A DNA stretch of 64,000 bases from Polytrichum commune (Eukaryota; Streptophyta; Polytrichopsida; Polytrichales; Polytrichaceae), in the NCBI GenBank assembly GCA_950295325.1, contig OX485809.1, forward strand, positions 5,950,001 to 6,014,000. The letters run 5' to 3'. Both the position numbers and the translations under genes were made by a program. Within the stretch, counting starts at the first letter, position 1. Each line of letters begins with the position of its first letter. The notes below the pieces were generated by a model, which saw only the letters and a list, made by a program, of their open reading frames with translations, did no database searches and was not told where the DNA came from. Positions 20,627 to 35,600 of this stretch are shown here, piece by piece.

Positions 20627-23600
20627 TCAAAGCTTCTTTCTACCAGCAAGAATACGGGAGATTTGCAGCCCTCTACTAAATGCCTGGTTGAAGAGAAGTC
20701 GTGTCTGGAACTCAGACACGAAGGGGAACCATGAGAAAACAGCCACGGGCGTGAATAACACCAGGCCCATCATAAACTCGTAACCTCGTGCAAACGATTT
20801 CACAGAATCCCAGAATCCAAGTCTCACCACAACTGGCTTGCATGCTTGTGCAATCTGCACAAGAAACATACGGTTTCATTAAAACTGTTTCCATGTTCCC
20901 CTGGAGTTTCAATCTACAACTGTTTTTATAAAAGGATTGTCCAATGAATACACTAATTAAGAATGGAAAATTAACATAATCATGTTAGCACCTATACTTT
21001 TATTATTACAGCATTCCTATGCCCACACTTAGTGATGAAGTTAGCATCGCCTTAATTGATCGTTTCTCGGACATGTACATTATCACCTTATTTTAGGCTA
21101 AACTTCACAACAAGAGCTAATGATAACTTAGCAGTAAGTGGTATCTTACCGCTTTGCTTAACATAAAGGGACACATAAAATGCCACATTATATTTGATAG
21201 TCACCCCAATATTAGGTGTAAACATGTTGTATGTTTTCTATTTTCTAACTCCACTATTAGATGTGAATACGACCAAAGAGAATATGAAAGAAGTGAAATC
21301 ACCTGGAGCAATGCCCACCCTGTGGGTATGAACGCCAAAATGCTAGCAAATAGATCACCAACAGTGAACTGCCTCACATGTAGGACGGCGATGACAGATA
21401 TAGAACCAACAAAGAGACATGCCTTCAAAAGTCTGAACATCAGCTGGAAGTCTGCACTGAATTTATCTCTTCCCATCGAGACAATCTGCAAATGTAGGAA
21501 GTAAATTAAATGACATGGATGGTTTATGCAAATATGTGTTTACAGATGCAGCTTTAGAGAAAAACCAAAAATCCTATCTCCAGAAACCTATCTCAACAGA
21601 TTAAGAATCTCCCCAGATTTCTCATTATACCTCCCCGTATTTCTCCATAATCAAAACAATTGAGGTCAGGAGTTTCGGAAAAAACCTTCAATACTGCAAT
21701 TACTGCCAATATGACCAGCCACGAAAGTCCGTATACCTGATAACCAAAACACCACCCAGAAAGATCAAAAAGCAGATCATATGTTGAGGAAAGAACACAA
21801 ACATCATTACTCGCAGGTATCAAGATCTCATGGAATGGTTTGTGACGTACACTGATACTCAGATTGTTTGATGTTTGCACAATGTTCAAATGGTAGATTA
21901 TACCATATTGGTAGAGGAAGAACCGCATGGCCAGTATGCACTCTATCAAACGTCCTCGGAACCCTGTGTAACTTAAATGTTCTTGCTCTTCATCCCACCA
22001 TGACTCCCAACTCTTGGCACCTTCCACACCGATTCCTCCCCTGCCATAGGAATAACACGTATAGGAGTATTAAGATACTGCATATAGATACACTATTCAT
22101 ACCTGGAGCTGTTTTACACAGCAAAATTTACAAATCCAAGTTATTGCACTAAACAAACTGGCAAGGTGTTCACCTGTTACTGATCCACTTGTTCCAATCA
22201 TCCCAGTCTTCCACAATCTTCTGCCACTCAAAGCCCGACGGATTGAACAAGAAAGGTGCAAATAACCACGATGCTACCAGGAACCACATTGAAAACGTGA
22301 TCAAAATGTAGGTAACTGCTCCACTTGCAGAGCGGGACACGTATATGGTGTATACAATGAGCAGTAAAAGAAGCTCAATCCCTTTTGTGAAGTGAGACCG
22401 GGAATAAAGTCTGTAGTTCTCAGCAAAGCGTTCATGCCTTACAACAAACCCACGACCAGTTGGACGATACTTGGCACCACCATGCAAAATTGTCCGACCA
22501 AAGTAGTGAGTCTTTGTTCCCAAGGAGAAAGTGAAAAAGACAGACGCAAGCTGAAGCTGCATCGTCAAGAAGTCACTCATGGCTGTGCGGAATCCCCTCT
22601 CCAGCCCAATCTCCATTACCATAGGTAAGGCCATGAGCAGCCCTAGCTGAACAAGCGATTGTGATGCTAAAGCTGCCGTAAGAGCTTTATTGTTTGCAAG
22701 ATGGACTAGTGAATTGTCTACTCCACTGAGGGCAAGATACATACGTCCGTACAAAAATACATACACTGTGAGAACCACAATCTGCACAGGTGTAACATTA
22801 CAGGTCAGAAATGATCTATATACTCAGAAATATAGAAACAAATAATGTCATAGAAATGCATCTATATAATTGAATATGATTATTGCAGAGATTGTCCATT
22901 TTTGTCCCTAATCTCTGGGCTTGTTCAAACATGTAATCTTGTTATTGCAATGAGCTGAAAATTCATCACCATTCAACATACTATATTCATGACTTTTTAG
23001 TGCATTAATTACCATGGTGCTGAAATAATAACCAACTGTTGTGAAATAGCATGATAGCATGCGGAAGAAGTCAAAACGATGGCCAAGTCGATAAATGTCT
23101 CTGCTCAGGGACTGTTCACCATTGCCATTCGCAATTTTAGCCTCAAACAAGGATATCTGGTTCAAACCCACATCTCGTCCCTTCCCCACTTGAATGTATT
23201 CATGATGGGTTACATTTCCCCGACGTAAGATAGAATTGAAACCTGTTATTACACAGCACAATTAGTATTTCATAGAATGACTGGGTAGAAATATATCTAT
23301 AAATTTGTTGTAGCTCACCCACTTGAAGATCACAAAATGATCTTGAGAAGTCCAGAGCAGTCTTCCACAGATGTTTGGTCTTCAGGTTCCTACTATGCAT
23401 CTGCAACATCTGAGAAAAATGCACTAGACCAGTGTCTTGTAGCCATAAATATAAGAAACCTAAAATGAGTATCAGTTTTTGTAAATCAAACCTGCAAAGA
23501 TATCTTCACTCAAGTTGATGACACGGGAGGCCTTGCTCATCCCACCCCTCGTAATGTGGAATAGTCTATCAAATACATCAGGATGCCCATAATGGAATCG

Positions 23601-26600
23601 CACTCTGTTACAAAGAAGCAAAGTATCACATCAGTGATTTAGTGCAGCATACTATTGACACGAAGATATACACTGACAAGATAAAAAAGTCATCATGTTC
23701 CTTTCCTTTTGATCAAGCTAGATCGATAACCTTAGTGAACACTAGGTTTTCTAGCAATCACTGCTGCCATGCATCACCATGTTCCACAACATGGATTCAA
23801 CAGACCCATGACAATCTCCAAATCCTTTCCTGGCTTCATAAGGCATTTTCCCAACTCCTTTGAGCGTTTTCTCTTTAAAAAGCAAAGATGTTTAATAACA
23901 TAAGGCATTTTCCGAACTCCTTCGAGCTTCTGTTCTTTAAAGCAAAGATGTTCAAAAACAGTAATACACGAAAATATGGCCACTCACTTTAGTGGACTAG
24001 CCAGTACACGTTGTCCAATAGTCACAAAGCTCGTCTCCTGGTTGGACATGAACCATGCCAGAGATGACACACTGCATAGACACTGAAAGAATTAGGATGA
24101 AATCCCAAATCTTAATGCATCATATGGCAAGAATTTGGCTCCCTGAGAATGCTCATTCACAATTCAAACTGTGGATGTTACTTACAAACATGCACAATCA
24201 GGTCATGTAAAGGAGTGCACTAAATATAAGTTCCCCTAAATGGATATACTTGAACCAAGAAAATTCATGCATGCAAAGTAGGTTCGTGAAATCTAGTGTG
24301 TGTATCTGGGGCATGCCCAGAAGGCAGAATATAAGAACTTCCAATGTCAACATTATCAATTCCTTGTATAGTGTAGCAGATGTACGTTACCTGCCCGTAA
24401 AAATGTGCTCTCTCACACCCAAAATTGTGGGTGGCCGGACACCATGAGGTTCATGAAATTCCTGAAGAAGGTTTCTCATCTTGAAAGCCTCCTCCAGATA
24501 GTTATCCTGCACAGTGTAGAAATTAGATTGCATAACCTGTGTAGATACCCCTGAGCTTTAAGTAGACCATGGGTGGTAAAGTTGATTCACACCAGTCAAC
24601 GTAAATACATTATATTAATAAGATGTACATTCTCTGCAAATTATAATGTGACTGAACTCATTCCTCCATTTGTTCACCATTCCAAATATATTCACTATAG
24701 TATGGCTAATAGAAGATCGAATACAAGATGACATCTGCATAGGAACACATAGAAGGATTAAAATCAACACTTTCCAACTGTCCAATTGATACACAACTTA
24801 ATCTCCTGTAGAATCCCTCAAAAAGAATAGTAACCTGGTTCATGTCAATAGCTTGAAGGCCCTCGCCTCGTGTGAAGATAATTGCATGGTTCTGATTCTC
24901 AGGTTTGCCTTCCCCAAGTCTCACTGGACCAGGTAACTTGATCCTATATATTTCTTGATCAAGCCCATCAACTGCTTTCACCAGGACTGAGTAGTACACC
25001 TTCACAGTCCTTTCCTTCCGTCTCTCCTCAACCTCATCAATGTATGCCACACGAAGTGATGGATTACTGCATCCCAACATTATTGTGAGCACAGAAACCA
25101 AGAACATATAGAAGCCGTTTCCTATAAATGGAAAATGCTCAAATTAGCTTTGTAATAGGTACATATGAAGGTGATATACAACATTGATGACTAAACAGCA
25201 CTTCTACATATAATACATACTTGAGCATGAGTTTCAATATCTCTGCAGCATTGTGATGACTCTGTCGTTTCTGTTCACCATAATTTTGGCAGGCAGCAAC
25301 ATATGTGAACTTCATGTCTGCGATTGCTTGTAACTGAGACCAAGTAGACCGTTGGCTTTTTTTGGTTTCTGCACTAGCCTCTGTAATAATTTTGTAACCA
25401 TCCACAAGCTCTGCAGCACCAGATAAAAATATTAGAGCTTTTCAAGATTCCAGAAAACCAAACCACAGAAGCAGCAAGGTTGGAATCGAATTAAATAGAA
25501 AACTCTACAACTTGAATGCTCTTTTGAGAGATTCTGCCAGGAAACCTGATAAAATTAAATGATACATTTTTAAAGACTTACAAGAATAGTGGCCTGACTT
25601 ACAAAGAGAAACCACAGTAGTAATTCAACAATATGCTTTATACATACCGTCTTCAGATGCCATGTCCAGAAATGCCTGAAGCTCCAAAGCTCTTCTGTAG
25701 TACATCATGCCCCTTACTGCATATGAAACGCCAACACTTCGATTTTTAAAGTGTAAAGTAATCAATGTACACTGATCTCTTACATCTACAGAAACCAAGG
25801 ATATAAATGTGAGCTATTATTCAAGAGAGGAACTGAGAAATAGATTTACACCTGTTCGTGAAAGAGTTTGTCCTCGGAATGAAGCCCACTCTCGGAGCTT
25901 GTCTTCTAAATCCTCATTGTTCAAAATCTCAGTTTCATCTGTGAGAGGCGGCAGGCCAACACGTTCCAGAAAGTTGCTCCATTCATCTGAAGAGGAGTAG
26001 AAATCAGTTAGAGACTTCTCATTTCTGACAACATAGTAACATCACAAATACAATTACATGCCACAAACTTTGGGAAAATAATATAGCTTGACTATTTTTC
26101 CCAAAGGAAGCCTATTTTCATGCCCATCTCATACTAACTGCATAGAGCTAGCATGGCTGCTTGTTCAGCTGACAATCAAAATATATGGAAAAGATTGATA
26201 AAAATTTGCCTACATGCCTATTCAAGAATCTAGAGACCAAGCTGGAAACAGCTATGAGGATTTAGCAACTAACCTGGATAAATTTTTTGAAGATAGAACA
26301 AAACTGAAATTCCGTCCTCATTTTCCGTCATCAAGTTAGCCTTAGAGTATACCACGTCCTCTTTGTAATAGGGAGTCAAGACACTGCACATGAATGTTTC
26401 AACATGGCACAGAAAGTCAACACCTTAAAAAGCCTTTGTTAGGCTAGGATGAAATTAGTGAAATTGGATACATAAGAATTCAAAATTGCATCACAAAGTA
26501 TGTTCCTTGGTTTGCCGCAGGTGCAGATGTAGGTAAATGACGTTATACACATTCAGCAACCTACAGTAACCAAGTCTAGGGAAGTTTTTAATACGAAATT

Positions 26601-29600
26601 CAGCTCAAACAAAGTCAACATGCAACCTCCCAACACGACATGTTCAAGGTCCTATGCTTTTTAAAGTCAGTCTTTCTCACACGACTACAGAAGAACATAC
26701 AGGAATTAAGTCCCGCTACAGGGACTGTTGAGCATTCTAGTTTGATATTATTAGAGGGCATAGGAGGGAGAAGACCAAAAGAAAGAACCACAAAATCTTT
26801 AATCACAGAAGCCAGAAGCAAGCTGTATGAACATAAACTGATAACAGAAATCAAGAATGAAATCTAGAGAAAAGATCATAAAGTGTGCCCAATTTGCTTT
26901 GAAGGTTGATAAGAGGATGACTGCTAACAAATAACCACATCATTGCTTTCATCACTATTGTTGGGACAAAATATTGCAAAAGGCAGAGGTAGATTACACT
27001 AACCTGAATGAGAGCATATTCCGGACTCGAGGAGCCCGCGGCATGTCCATAAACAAGGAATTTGTGAAGAAAGCAATTCGGCGACGAGCCTCTAGATTCT
27101 CAGGCACATCCATAGCAGACTCTCGTTCTGTCAGCAGAAGGTGAAGCCGCTTAATCTGCACAACCATTGTTGATCAGCACTCTATTTGTGTAGACAATCC
27201 AATTTTGCACTTTATTTCACTTGACAGGACACCGTAATCAAGTTGTGGTCAACTTCTCCCTCAGTACGTACTTGCTCAATCCATGCCTCTGTGCGTGGAG
27301 GAGGGAACTGCACAGCTGGTTCATCTCCCTTTCCTGAGAAAAGCTCAGAAGGCCCTGCTTCTCGTGCTTCTCCCCCATTGCTCAACTCACACGTTTCCCT
27401 GGCAAAATTTAAAACAAATGATGTGCTTGTGAGACTTCTCAAGAGTTCCAAACCAGAGACAACTACAACACCTGCTAGGAATACGCACCACTGGAAATTT
27501 ACAAACTTTAGGTCATGTTCATGAGGGGAAGATTTAGTACCTCATTGCCTCACTCATTATGTCACGTGTTACAACTTCATACATATCTTGGAGTTTCAAA
27601 ACAACAAGGTCGCGAGCACTTTCTGCCTCCTGATCGGAGTGATTCTTTTCCTGTTTGAAACAAGAAAAACTAATTAAACTGATACCTCCATGACCGAGAA
27701 TATCCCAACACAATGATCAGTATGGAGAGAGCTTCGAGATGGTTCAAGGCCATTATCTAGATGGCACAACAGGAAAATGTCTCAAAGGACATACCAGTGC
27801 AGAAGTTAAATAGACATACCAGTAATTCTAAGAGTTCAATAAATTTGACACTCAAAACAGGAAGCTCCTTCAGCTTGAAGTTGTCGAGGAGTGTATCCTT
27901 CTCAACGTTACTTGCCACTTGCTCAAATATTCCTTGAATAACCCTGAGGAGATATCACCCATGTTTTATTGCACTATTACAGTTCATACATTTAATGGGA
28001 CACATCTTAGACTGCAATTCTCCCATATTAAAACTATACAAGAAACAAAGTCAACAATTACACCACTAATGGAACTTAATGTAAGATCTCCTACCTTGTC
28101 TCTACCCCACCAACAATGAGAACAGTCAACACCCGCTTAAATGATTCATAGCACTCCATTACAGCAGACTTCATGAACTCATCAGTTTTGATTTTCCGCA
28201 TTAGGTCTGCAGCTCGCCCAGTCTCTGCAGCTTGTCTAGCCATTTGCAGAGCAATTGGAACCTGCTTGTTGACACATTGAAGTTAATCCTTCAGAAGCCA
28301 CTAAATTTCAAATCTAAACCATACTCAAGAAAGTCTGGCATTCGTTGCAATGTTGATTGTTTACCACCAGTCTTCAACACTATACAAACTTTAGTAGTAA
28401 CATGTATGACTAATATAACTGCCTGAAAAGAGCATGAACAACATCCTCGAATTATATCAGAAATCTCTATGATTTTCAAAACACCAGGACAAAGCCACTA
28501 CCAGCTTAGCAATAAATTACTCTTAAGAAGCATCCTTGAGAATCTCTACTAAGTAGGTATAGATCTATGACCAACAGCAATGCATATACTAAACACAGAA
28601 CCAAAAAATCAGTTCGGAATTGTGTCCAAAGCATACCTTGCTAGCAAGTAGAAACGGGGGCCATTGAACAAGATTGAGATGAGGATCTGAAGAGTATGGG
28701 ACAAGCATCAAATCTCTTTCCCTGCACAAATAGCAGATAGAGTTAATTGATCTTCATAGAGAGGCAAGAATCCACAAGAGGGTGTTTGACTTTCTGTCAG
28801 GCTTGCCTGGAAATCTCAACAATTGCTAACACCTAATGTTGCTGAATGTAAGTACCAATGCTTTATTAACATGATTGGAATTCCTAAAGTTTTCCGAGGC
28901 TTCATTGAATATTTCAAGTAAAATCTTCATTGTAGCTGTCCCTTTAAAATCTAAATACTTGCAATGGTGTCAGATGACAAGTGACCATCAAAATGCTGGT
29001 TGTCCATAGTTGCTTACTTATCACTGATAAGATCCTCCTGCCGAAAGCTAGTAATCACTTCATTCCACAACTGAGAGAATCTAGACGCCTTCTGCCTGCT
29101 TTCCCTTGGTGTTACCTGTAGAGGTCTACCAAAGATTATATCAGATCCCAGAAAACAAATTCTGCCTCAAATACATGACAATGCCTGGAGCTACAAGTTC
29201 TAAATACTGGGAGAACTCTTGCCTTCTCAAAAGCACGGCGAAATGAGAAACCCCGTCGTCTCTTTTTGTTTTCTTGTGGCACAAGATTTTCATTGAATGC
29301 TCCTGGCAACGCACTGAATCGTGAACGAAGCATCCCTAGAGTTCGAATCTGAAGGTTTCAACAATGCACAAACCAAAGGAAATTTAGACTTCTCTACCTG
29401 TTCCTGTAGAGTGCAAAGTAGTGCATACTTGCAAAAGAGACACCTACCACCACACTTGGACTAATGAGTGAGGTTCAAATTGCCATCTTAAAATCTATTT
29501 GGTCAATCTGCTGAAGAGCATATTCTTGTACCAGACTCGATTAAAAGATTTAGTCGCACAATTAAAAACTAATGAACTAAGCCATCATGTTACACCAGTA

Positions 29601-32600
29601 ATCAAATAATAGTGTAGAACTGATGCAGATGACAATTAGCACAAACAAGAATTGACTAACTATACATCAAAAGTCTAGCAATCCATCTCACCTCACCAAG
29701 ACGTCGGAAAGATCCAGAAATTCCTCCAAAAATTGTGGAATAAACAGCATACCATATTTGAGAGTCCATAAAGTAGACCTGCATTCCCAATCTGCATCAG
29801 GGCTCACTAAACAAAGAAATATATGAAGGGATGTTTTTACAGGAAGTTCAGACAATATATATTGCTAGTAGTTGATGTTAGCAGAAAATTGTACTGCTAA
29901 GGTGCAAAAAATATTTACCATTATCACAGGCGCCCACAGAGAAATAAGCGCTCCAGGATTGTTACTTGCTACAAGATTTAAACAAATCATACATTCATAT
30001 TAGTATATGCCATGGAGTCCCCAAAGAGAAAACACACACACCACACACCACACACCAAGAGAACAGAAAACCATCTGCATCACCTACCCACATGAGAACA
30101 AACCACTTACCATGTGGGAAGAATTCATGCCAGGTGTATGTAACAGCATGCTGATCCATGATTGCCCTCGTTGGTGCAACCAAAGGCTCAATCTGCAAAA
30201 GCATAGTGGAACTTTAAAGAAATGGCAGAAGAATCTTATACCTAAGACAATCAACTTACAGAACGTGCCATAATGGAAATGGATGCTTTACAAGTACATT
30301 AAAAAATTTGAGGTAGGAACTGCACACACAAAATTAACAAAAGAAAGTGCAATGTGACTTTGAAAGCTCAAAAAGTTGCACCTGGATGTAGTAGCTGAAC
30401 GCAAACTTGCTGACAATCAGTAGCACCCAAAAGAATGTGTACCTAAGAAAATTGGGCAGGAAAAAACAGGATCTTCAATCTCAAAGACATCTCCTTTAGC
30501 AACCATAAGACACTAGAAGACAAAATTAAAATTATGTTTGACACAAGATCCACATTATTTCCCACAAATCAGCTTCTGCTGGATTCCTACTATTTGTGAC
30601 TAAATGCAAACGACAAAGACCCTACGGAAGTACTGCAATCAAAGCACACCAACACTGGATTAAAGCCTTACCCGAAGAGTGCAAGCTGGCTCTCATGCAT
30701 TCCACGTCCAATATAAAGTCGAGGCTGTTGTACAACACATTGACACCAGCAGTACATGAGTAAGAATTGACCAAAGATTCAAATAGAGAAGGAACTTATC
30801 ACATCAATGCATCCACGGCCAGAGCAATTGAGAAAATTAGGTCATTCTTGTCAAGAGGGGCACCTGTGACCACCATAGCAGGAATCGCACAACTTTCCAA
30901 TTTGAGCTCTCTATCCACCTCCTCAGCATTGGAAAAAGGAAGAAAAAGCCACCAATGATGTTTGGTATTAGGTACACAACCACTGCAGCAACATAGAGAT
31001 AAGAACTTTGCCAGCTATTCCCAAGCAAGTTCTGAATGGCTTTGATGAGTCCTTGTGGGTTGTTCCAGGTATGGACATAACAAACAGTAAGGATTATCAC
31101 CCAGGCAGCTGAAGTGAAAAGCTTCAAAATTAGCCTGAGTACACCAAGAAGCTTCAGACTGCGGAAGGCCTGGTAGCTCATCAGAATGTCTAATACAGCT
31201 GCACACATGAATGAAGGATACAATTAGATTGCCATCTTACACCTTGAAGACACTAACTCACTCTCATATTATAATAAAGATAGATGGAATATAGATGTCA
31301 AAGAAGGCTGCAATCACAACAGCCAAGTAATTAGGTCAAACTCTTCAATCCTTTGCTGCACCAGTGAACCAAATGGAACCACTTGCCTTGTATTAGTCGA
31401 AGAATGGAGGCAGTAATGAAAATGCTTAACACTTGCTTGATTACAGTCCCATTGAAAGCTTTTGTAAGGTCACGACCAACATTCCAAGCCAGAACTATCG
31501 AAGCCTGAAATTACAAAGACAAGGATGAGGGAGGGGTAAAGGCAAGGTAAAAATTGACAAGAAAAAGTTGACAAGAGATGGGCCCAGTTCAATATGATCA
31601 CTTGTCTACAAACATAGAACAACAAAGAGGGCACAAGAGTGCAGAACCACAGCAGTATTGAGTAGAATCACTCTTGTTACGTAAAGAATTTTGCACTAGA
31701 GACAGCTTCAACTTGTTCTATAACTTACTGACAGCTACATGAAGAAAACGTGTATGAGTCATGATGTTGGATGTACCTTCTTTCCCCTATTGCAGTAAAT
31801 TGACGTTCTTCAATGACAACAGCTTTCCATACAAAGCCAGAGATAACTACCATCCAACCTCTATGAATTTATGAAACTTTGGATTCTTAATATGCCCTCT
31901 TGTTCTTTGACCAACTAAGCTGTTAATGTCTTTTGATTAAAATTAAGTTAACAGCTGTTCAACCTTTAATACAGTCTATAAGAAAGGAACGACATACCTG
32001 TAGACCCAGAATGTAGAACGCCCACATGCGGTCGAAACTTCGGAAGATATGCCAGAAAGTTCTGATTTCCACAAAGAAGGTCTTGCTTGACGTATTTAAA
32101 ACATTCAGAGCACTTTTCTCCATAGAATTTTTCTCCAAAGCATTTTTCTGTAGTAAGATGTTCAGAGACAATACATGAATCTAAACAGTCAAGACAGTAT
32201 AGATCTTCAGAACCACTGAAGTGATGCCTTCGGCATTACATACATCAACCCTTGCACATAGCATGTTACAGCGTAAAAATAGCTTTGCTGGATAAGTTTC
32301 TCGCAAAGTTGATGTCCACCAAAAAAAATAGAACAATCCAGAAGTGGGTTGAGGGACAAACTAGTAGGGCTTCAGCTCCAGTACCATTAAAAAGACACAA
32401 GCCAAATTCTATGGATTTTTCCTACATGTATATTTCTGTTGTGCATCTACAGTAGTCAATTTTGCACCTGGGGACCCTCCAGAATTCCCAGATAGATATA
32501 CTGGTATAAAAAGGTTGTCAGTGAACCATCTGGGAGAAGAACTCCAGCACAGCTGGATATTCTATAAAATGGAGTGACTGCAGTAACTTGTAGTATGTGT

Positions 32601-35600
32601 CACTTATGTTTCTGATTTGGGGACACATACTACACATTTCTGCAGTCACCCTTGCGTCCAGACCCTACTAGTACATTGGCTCCATGGAACACTGAGACTC
32701 AGATAAGCCAGAGGTACCCCAAGGAACTAGGCTCCATTACAATAAGGCTATTATATGTTGATGCAAAAATTGAACAGAGACTGGTGATTCAAAACGAGGC
32801 CCTTTGCAAACATACCATAGTTGTTTTACGATCACTTGGTGATGGATTAAAGAAGTCTGCATCAGCTCGCATTGGCCAGCCGAGTCGAAAGCAGTCAACC
32901 TTCCTGAAAACCAGGAATGATCACTTAGACTGCAGTTGTATACACCGCCTATGCCTCAAAAGATTCACCGAATTTGTGAGTGCGCATCTGCTATGTGCTA
33001 AAAATAGAAATCAGTAGTTTGAAAGGGAAAGGTACTCTACCAGAAATACTCATTCAAGTCATCATAATTCCGCCACGCTGAGTGGGGTGCAGTACCACCC
33101 CTATTCTTTAACGTTTCCTGAGATAAATTGAACAGAAAATTATGAAGTAAGATGACAAGTGCACCAAATGGCTAGCATTACCATAAATACCATGTAAAAG
33201 ACAATATTATCCAATGAGGCCTTTAGAGAAGCCTAACTTTTATTCTGAATAAAGTTGCATACATATCAATCAATTGAGAATCAGCTTCATGAGTTTAATG
33301 AGGATGAGTGGAGAAACCTTGGCAATGACTTCATATATTGGTGTCACAACTAAACTCAGAAAGGACTCATCATCTCCACCATAGGCTGGCTTCATGTTGT
33401 CACCAGTCACCATACTTACGTTTCCAGCAAGCATTCCATGTAACTCAGAAGCCATCTGATAATGAACAACCAGTGCCATATCCAAATTGAGAATTACAAC
33501 AAATGTAAAGTGAATGCATAACACCAAAAGTGACAAACTGGGATCTTGAAAGTGGCTTTTCATTGCCTGTACTTAGAACTTGTTCTCATTTTCAAATACC
33601 AACAGAAAGTGTTGGCAAATGCCAACACTTTCTGCAATATGATTCACGTAGGAGCTTGCACATGTTCACAAACAACAATTGGATGTAACTCAGAATTTCT
33701 TGTGCAGAAAACATCATGGACATTTAATGCTTTCAGAGATTGACAACAATGAATCAGATCTTGTGATTCCCATATATGTCAAGCTCCTCCATCCGGAATC
33801 TGATTTGTGAACTTACATGATGAAAAATATAGCACAAGCATTCTGGCATGAAACGAAGATTTGCAGCCTCTCCCCACACTAAAAGATAGAGTCCCATGTA
33901 GAGTATCTTTCGCTGACGAATCTCTTGATGGATTTGTGGCAACCTACAATTTGTCAACCACTGACATTAATATCAATTGCAAATTCAAATATATTGTGAA
34001 GTTCAATGACACTCGGGAAGAAAATTAAGGCCTACATATACCATCTGATTAAACTTCCCTTATAAAGAGGTCTAACTTCCAATCTGCAAATGCCCACAAG
34101 CCTGCACTATAAGAAAGCCAGGCTTCAGGAATGTCTAGTGCCTTTCTCAAAACCAGAAAAGTTCAGATGCCATACTCTGAAAACAGACATCTTTTAGGAT
34201 AAGCATAGACAACTCAAATCCATGAGATGATAAACTACCAAAGATTGTGCTTGCGACCCAGAAACTTGCACCAACTCTTGTAGTTCTTAAATAGTTTGGT
34301 CATGACTTCATTCAGCGCTCGATCATCCAGCTGTGGAAATGCAACTCAATACTTTCAGGTAAGAAGCCTTTGTGATAAAAAGAGAAAACTCCTCCAGCAC
34401 TTAGCACAGACAACAGATCCAATTCCTACACTATGAATAAGAACATACAAGCTTCATTCATCGTGCACAGTTATGCACACAAATTAACCACTCCGATCTC
34501 ATAATCAACACCATGACAGCTACTCACAATTGGACACTTGCCATACTGGCCTAATTCCTGCAATTGTCTCTCACAAAACTGGCAGAAGACACAAGTAATT
34601 GAGCACTGATTGATGTTTGCAGGCAAATCAAAGAGACGTTCCGATTCTACATATCATTTGCATAGATCTAGAGCCATAAGAGAATCTAGGGCACACCTTG
34701 TGCATAGGTTCTGGCCGCGGCAGAAAGCGTATATGTACATTGGCAAGCATTAAGATTAAATGTTCCCTCTGATTTGCCACATTGTCCTTCTGCAGTGTAT
34801 CAATACATTCCAGAGATTAGCCTCAAAATTGAGAACCAGAAATGCACAAGACCTGTTATCAATCTCACTACAAAATTCATAAGTGATAGTACTCCTGTAG
34901 TTATGTTGCAAACTGCTAGGTGTAGTCTTTTAGAGAGTGGAATGAAGGTTGTGACGTCTACTTTTAGACTACCAGTACCCTCCTGTAATAACAATCCAGA
35001 TATCAAAATGTTGAAACCTGCTGACTATTGCAAGCTTCTACCCCCGGGGAATTAGAATCAGTTGCTTATTCTAGGACTTCAAGGGAAAGCTCCAGCTACT
35101 ACTCAAACTTCTCATTAGTCAAGAAGACAGTTGGCAAAGAACCTCATTGCCATGTTTTAAGCTAAAAAATCAATTTCAAGAGACTAATGATTAAACCTGC
35201 TGTCCCACATTAAAGACCATACCACCTCAAAAGCCGACCACAACAGACACTTCATAAACAGTGGTTGATTAGAAAGGTCCACAAACCTGAAACCCAAACA
35301 TGTCTTGGAGCCAATCAAGGCAGTCACGGTCTCCTGACCTATGTTGACCTTCTTTGCTAGGTTGAGGCAATCCACGCACATTTCGAAGGGATTCCACTCC
35401 AGCTCTTACCTAGACCAAAAATCATTACAGCTGCTCAGATTGACCCTCTTGGAATCGTACAAAACTCATGAGGAAAACCAAACATATTAAGCAACAAGGA
35501 TGAAAACAGACATACCTCATCGAGCTGCATAATAGCTTGAGATGCACCTGCTGCATCAAGAGGTAGTACATTGTAGGCCACATAGATCTCCTTTTTCTGC

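Noticed and set aside
22170-22787. Overlapping plus-strand frames in callose synthase exon 38 as genes
   Set aside because: The minus strand is clearly the coding strand (transmembrane end of callose synthase). The plus frames are shadows.
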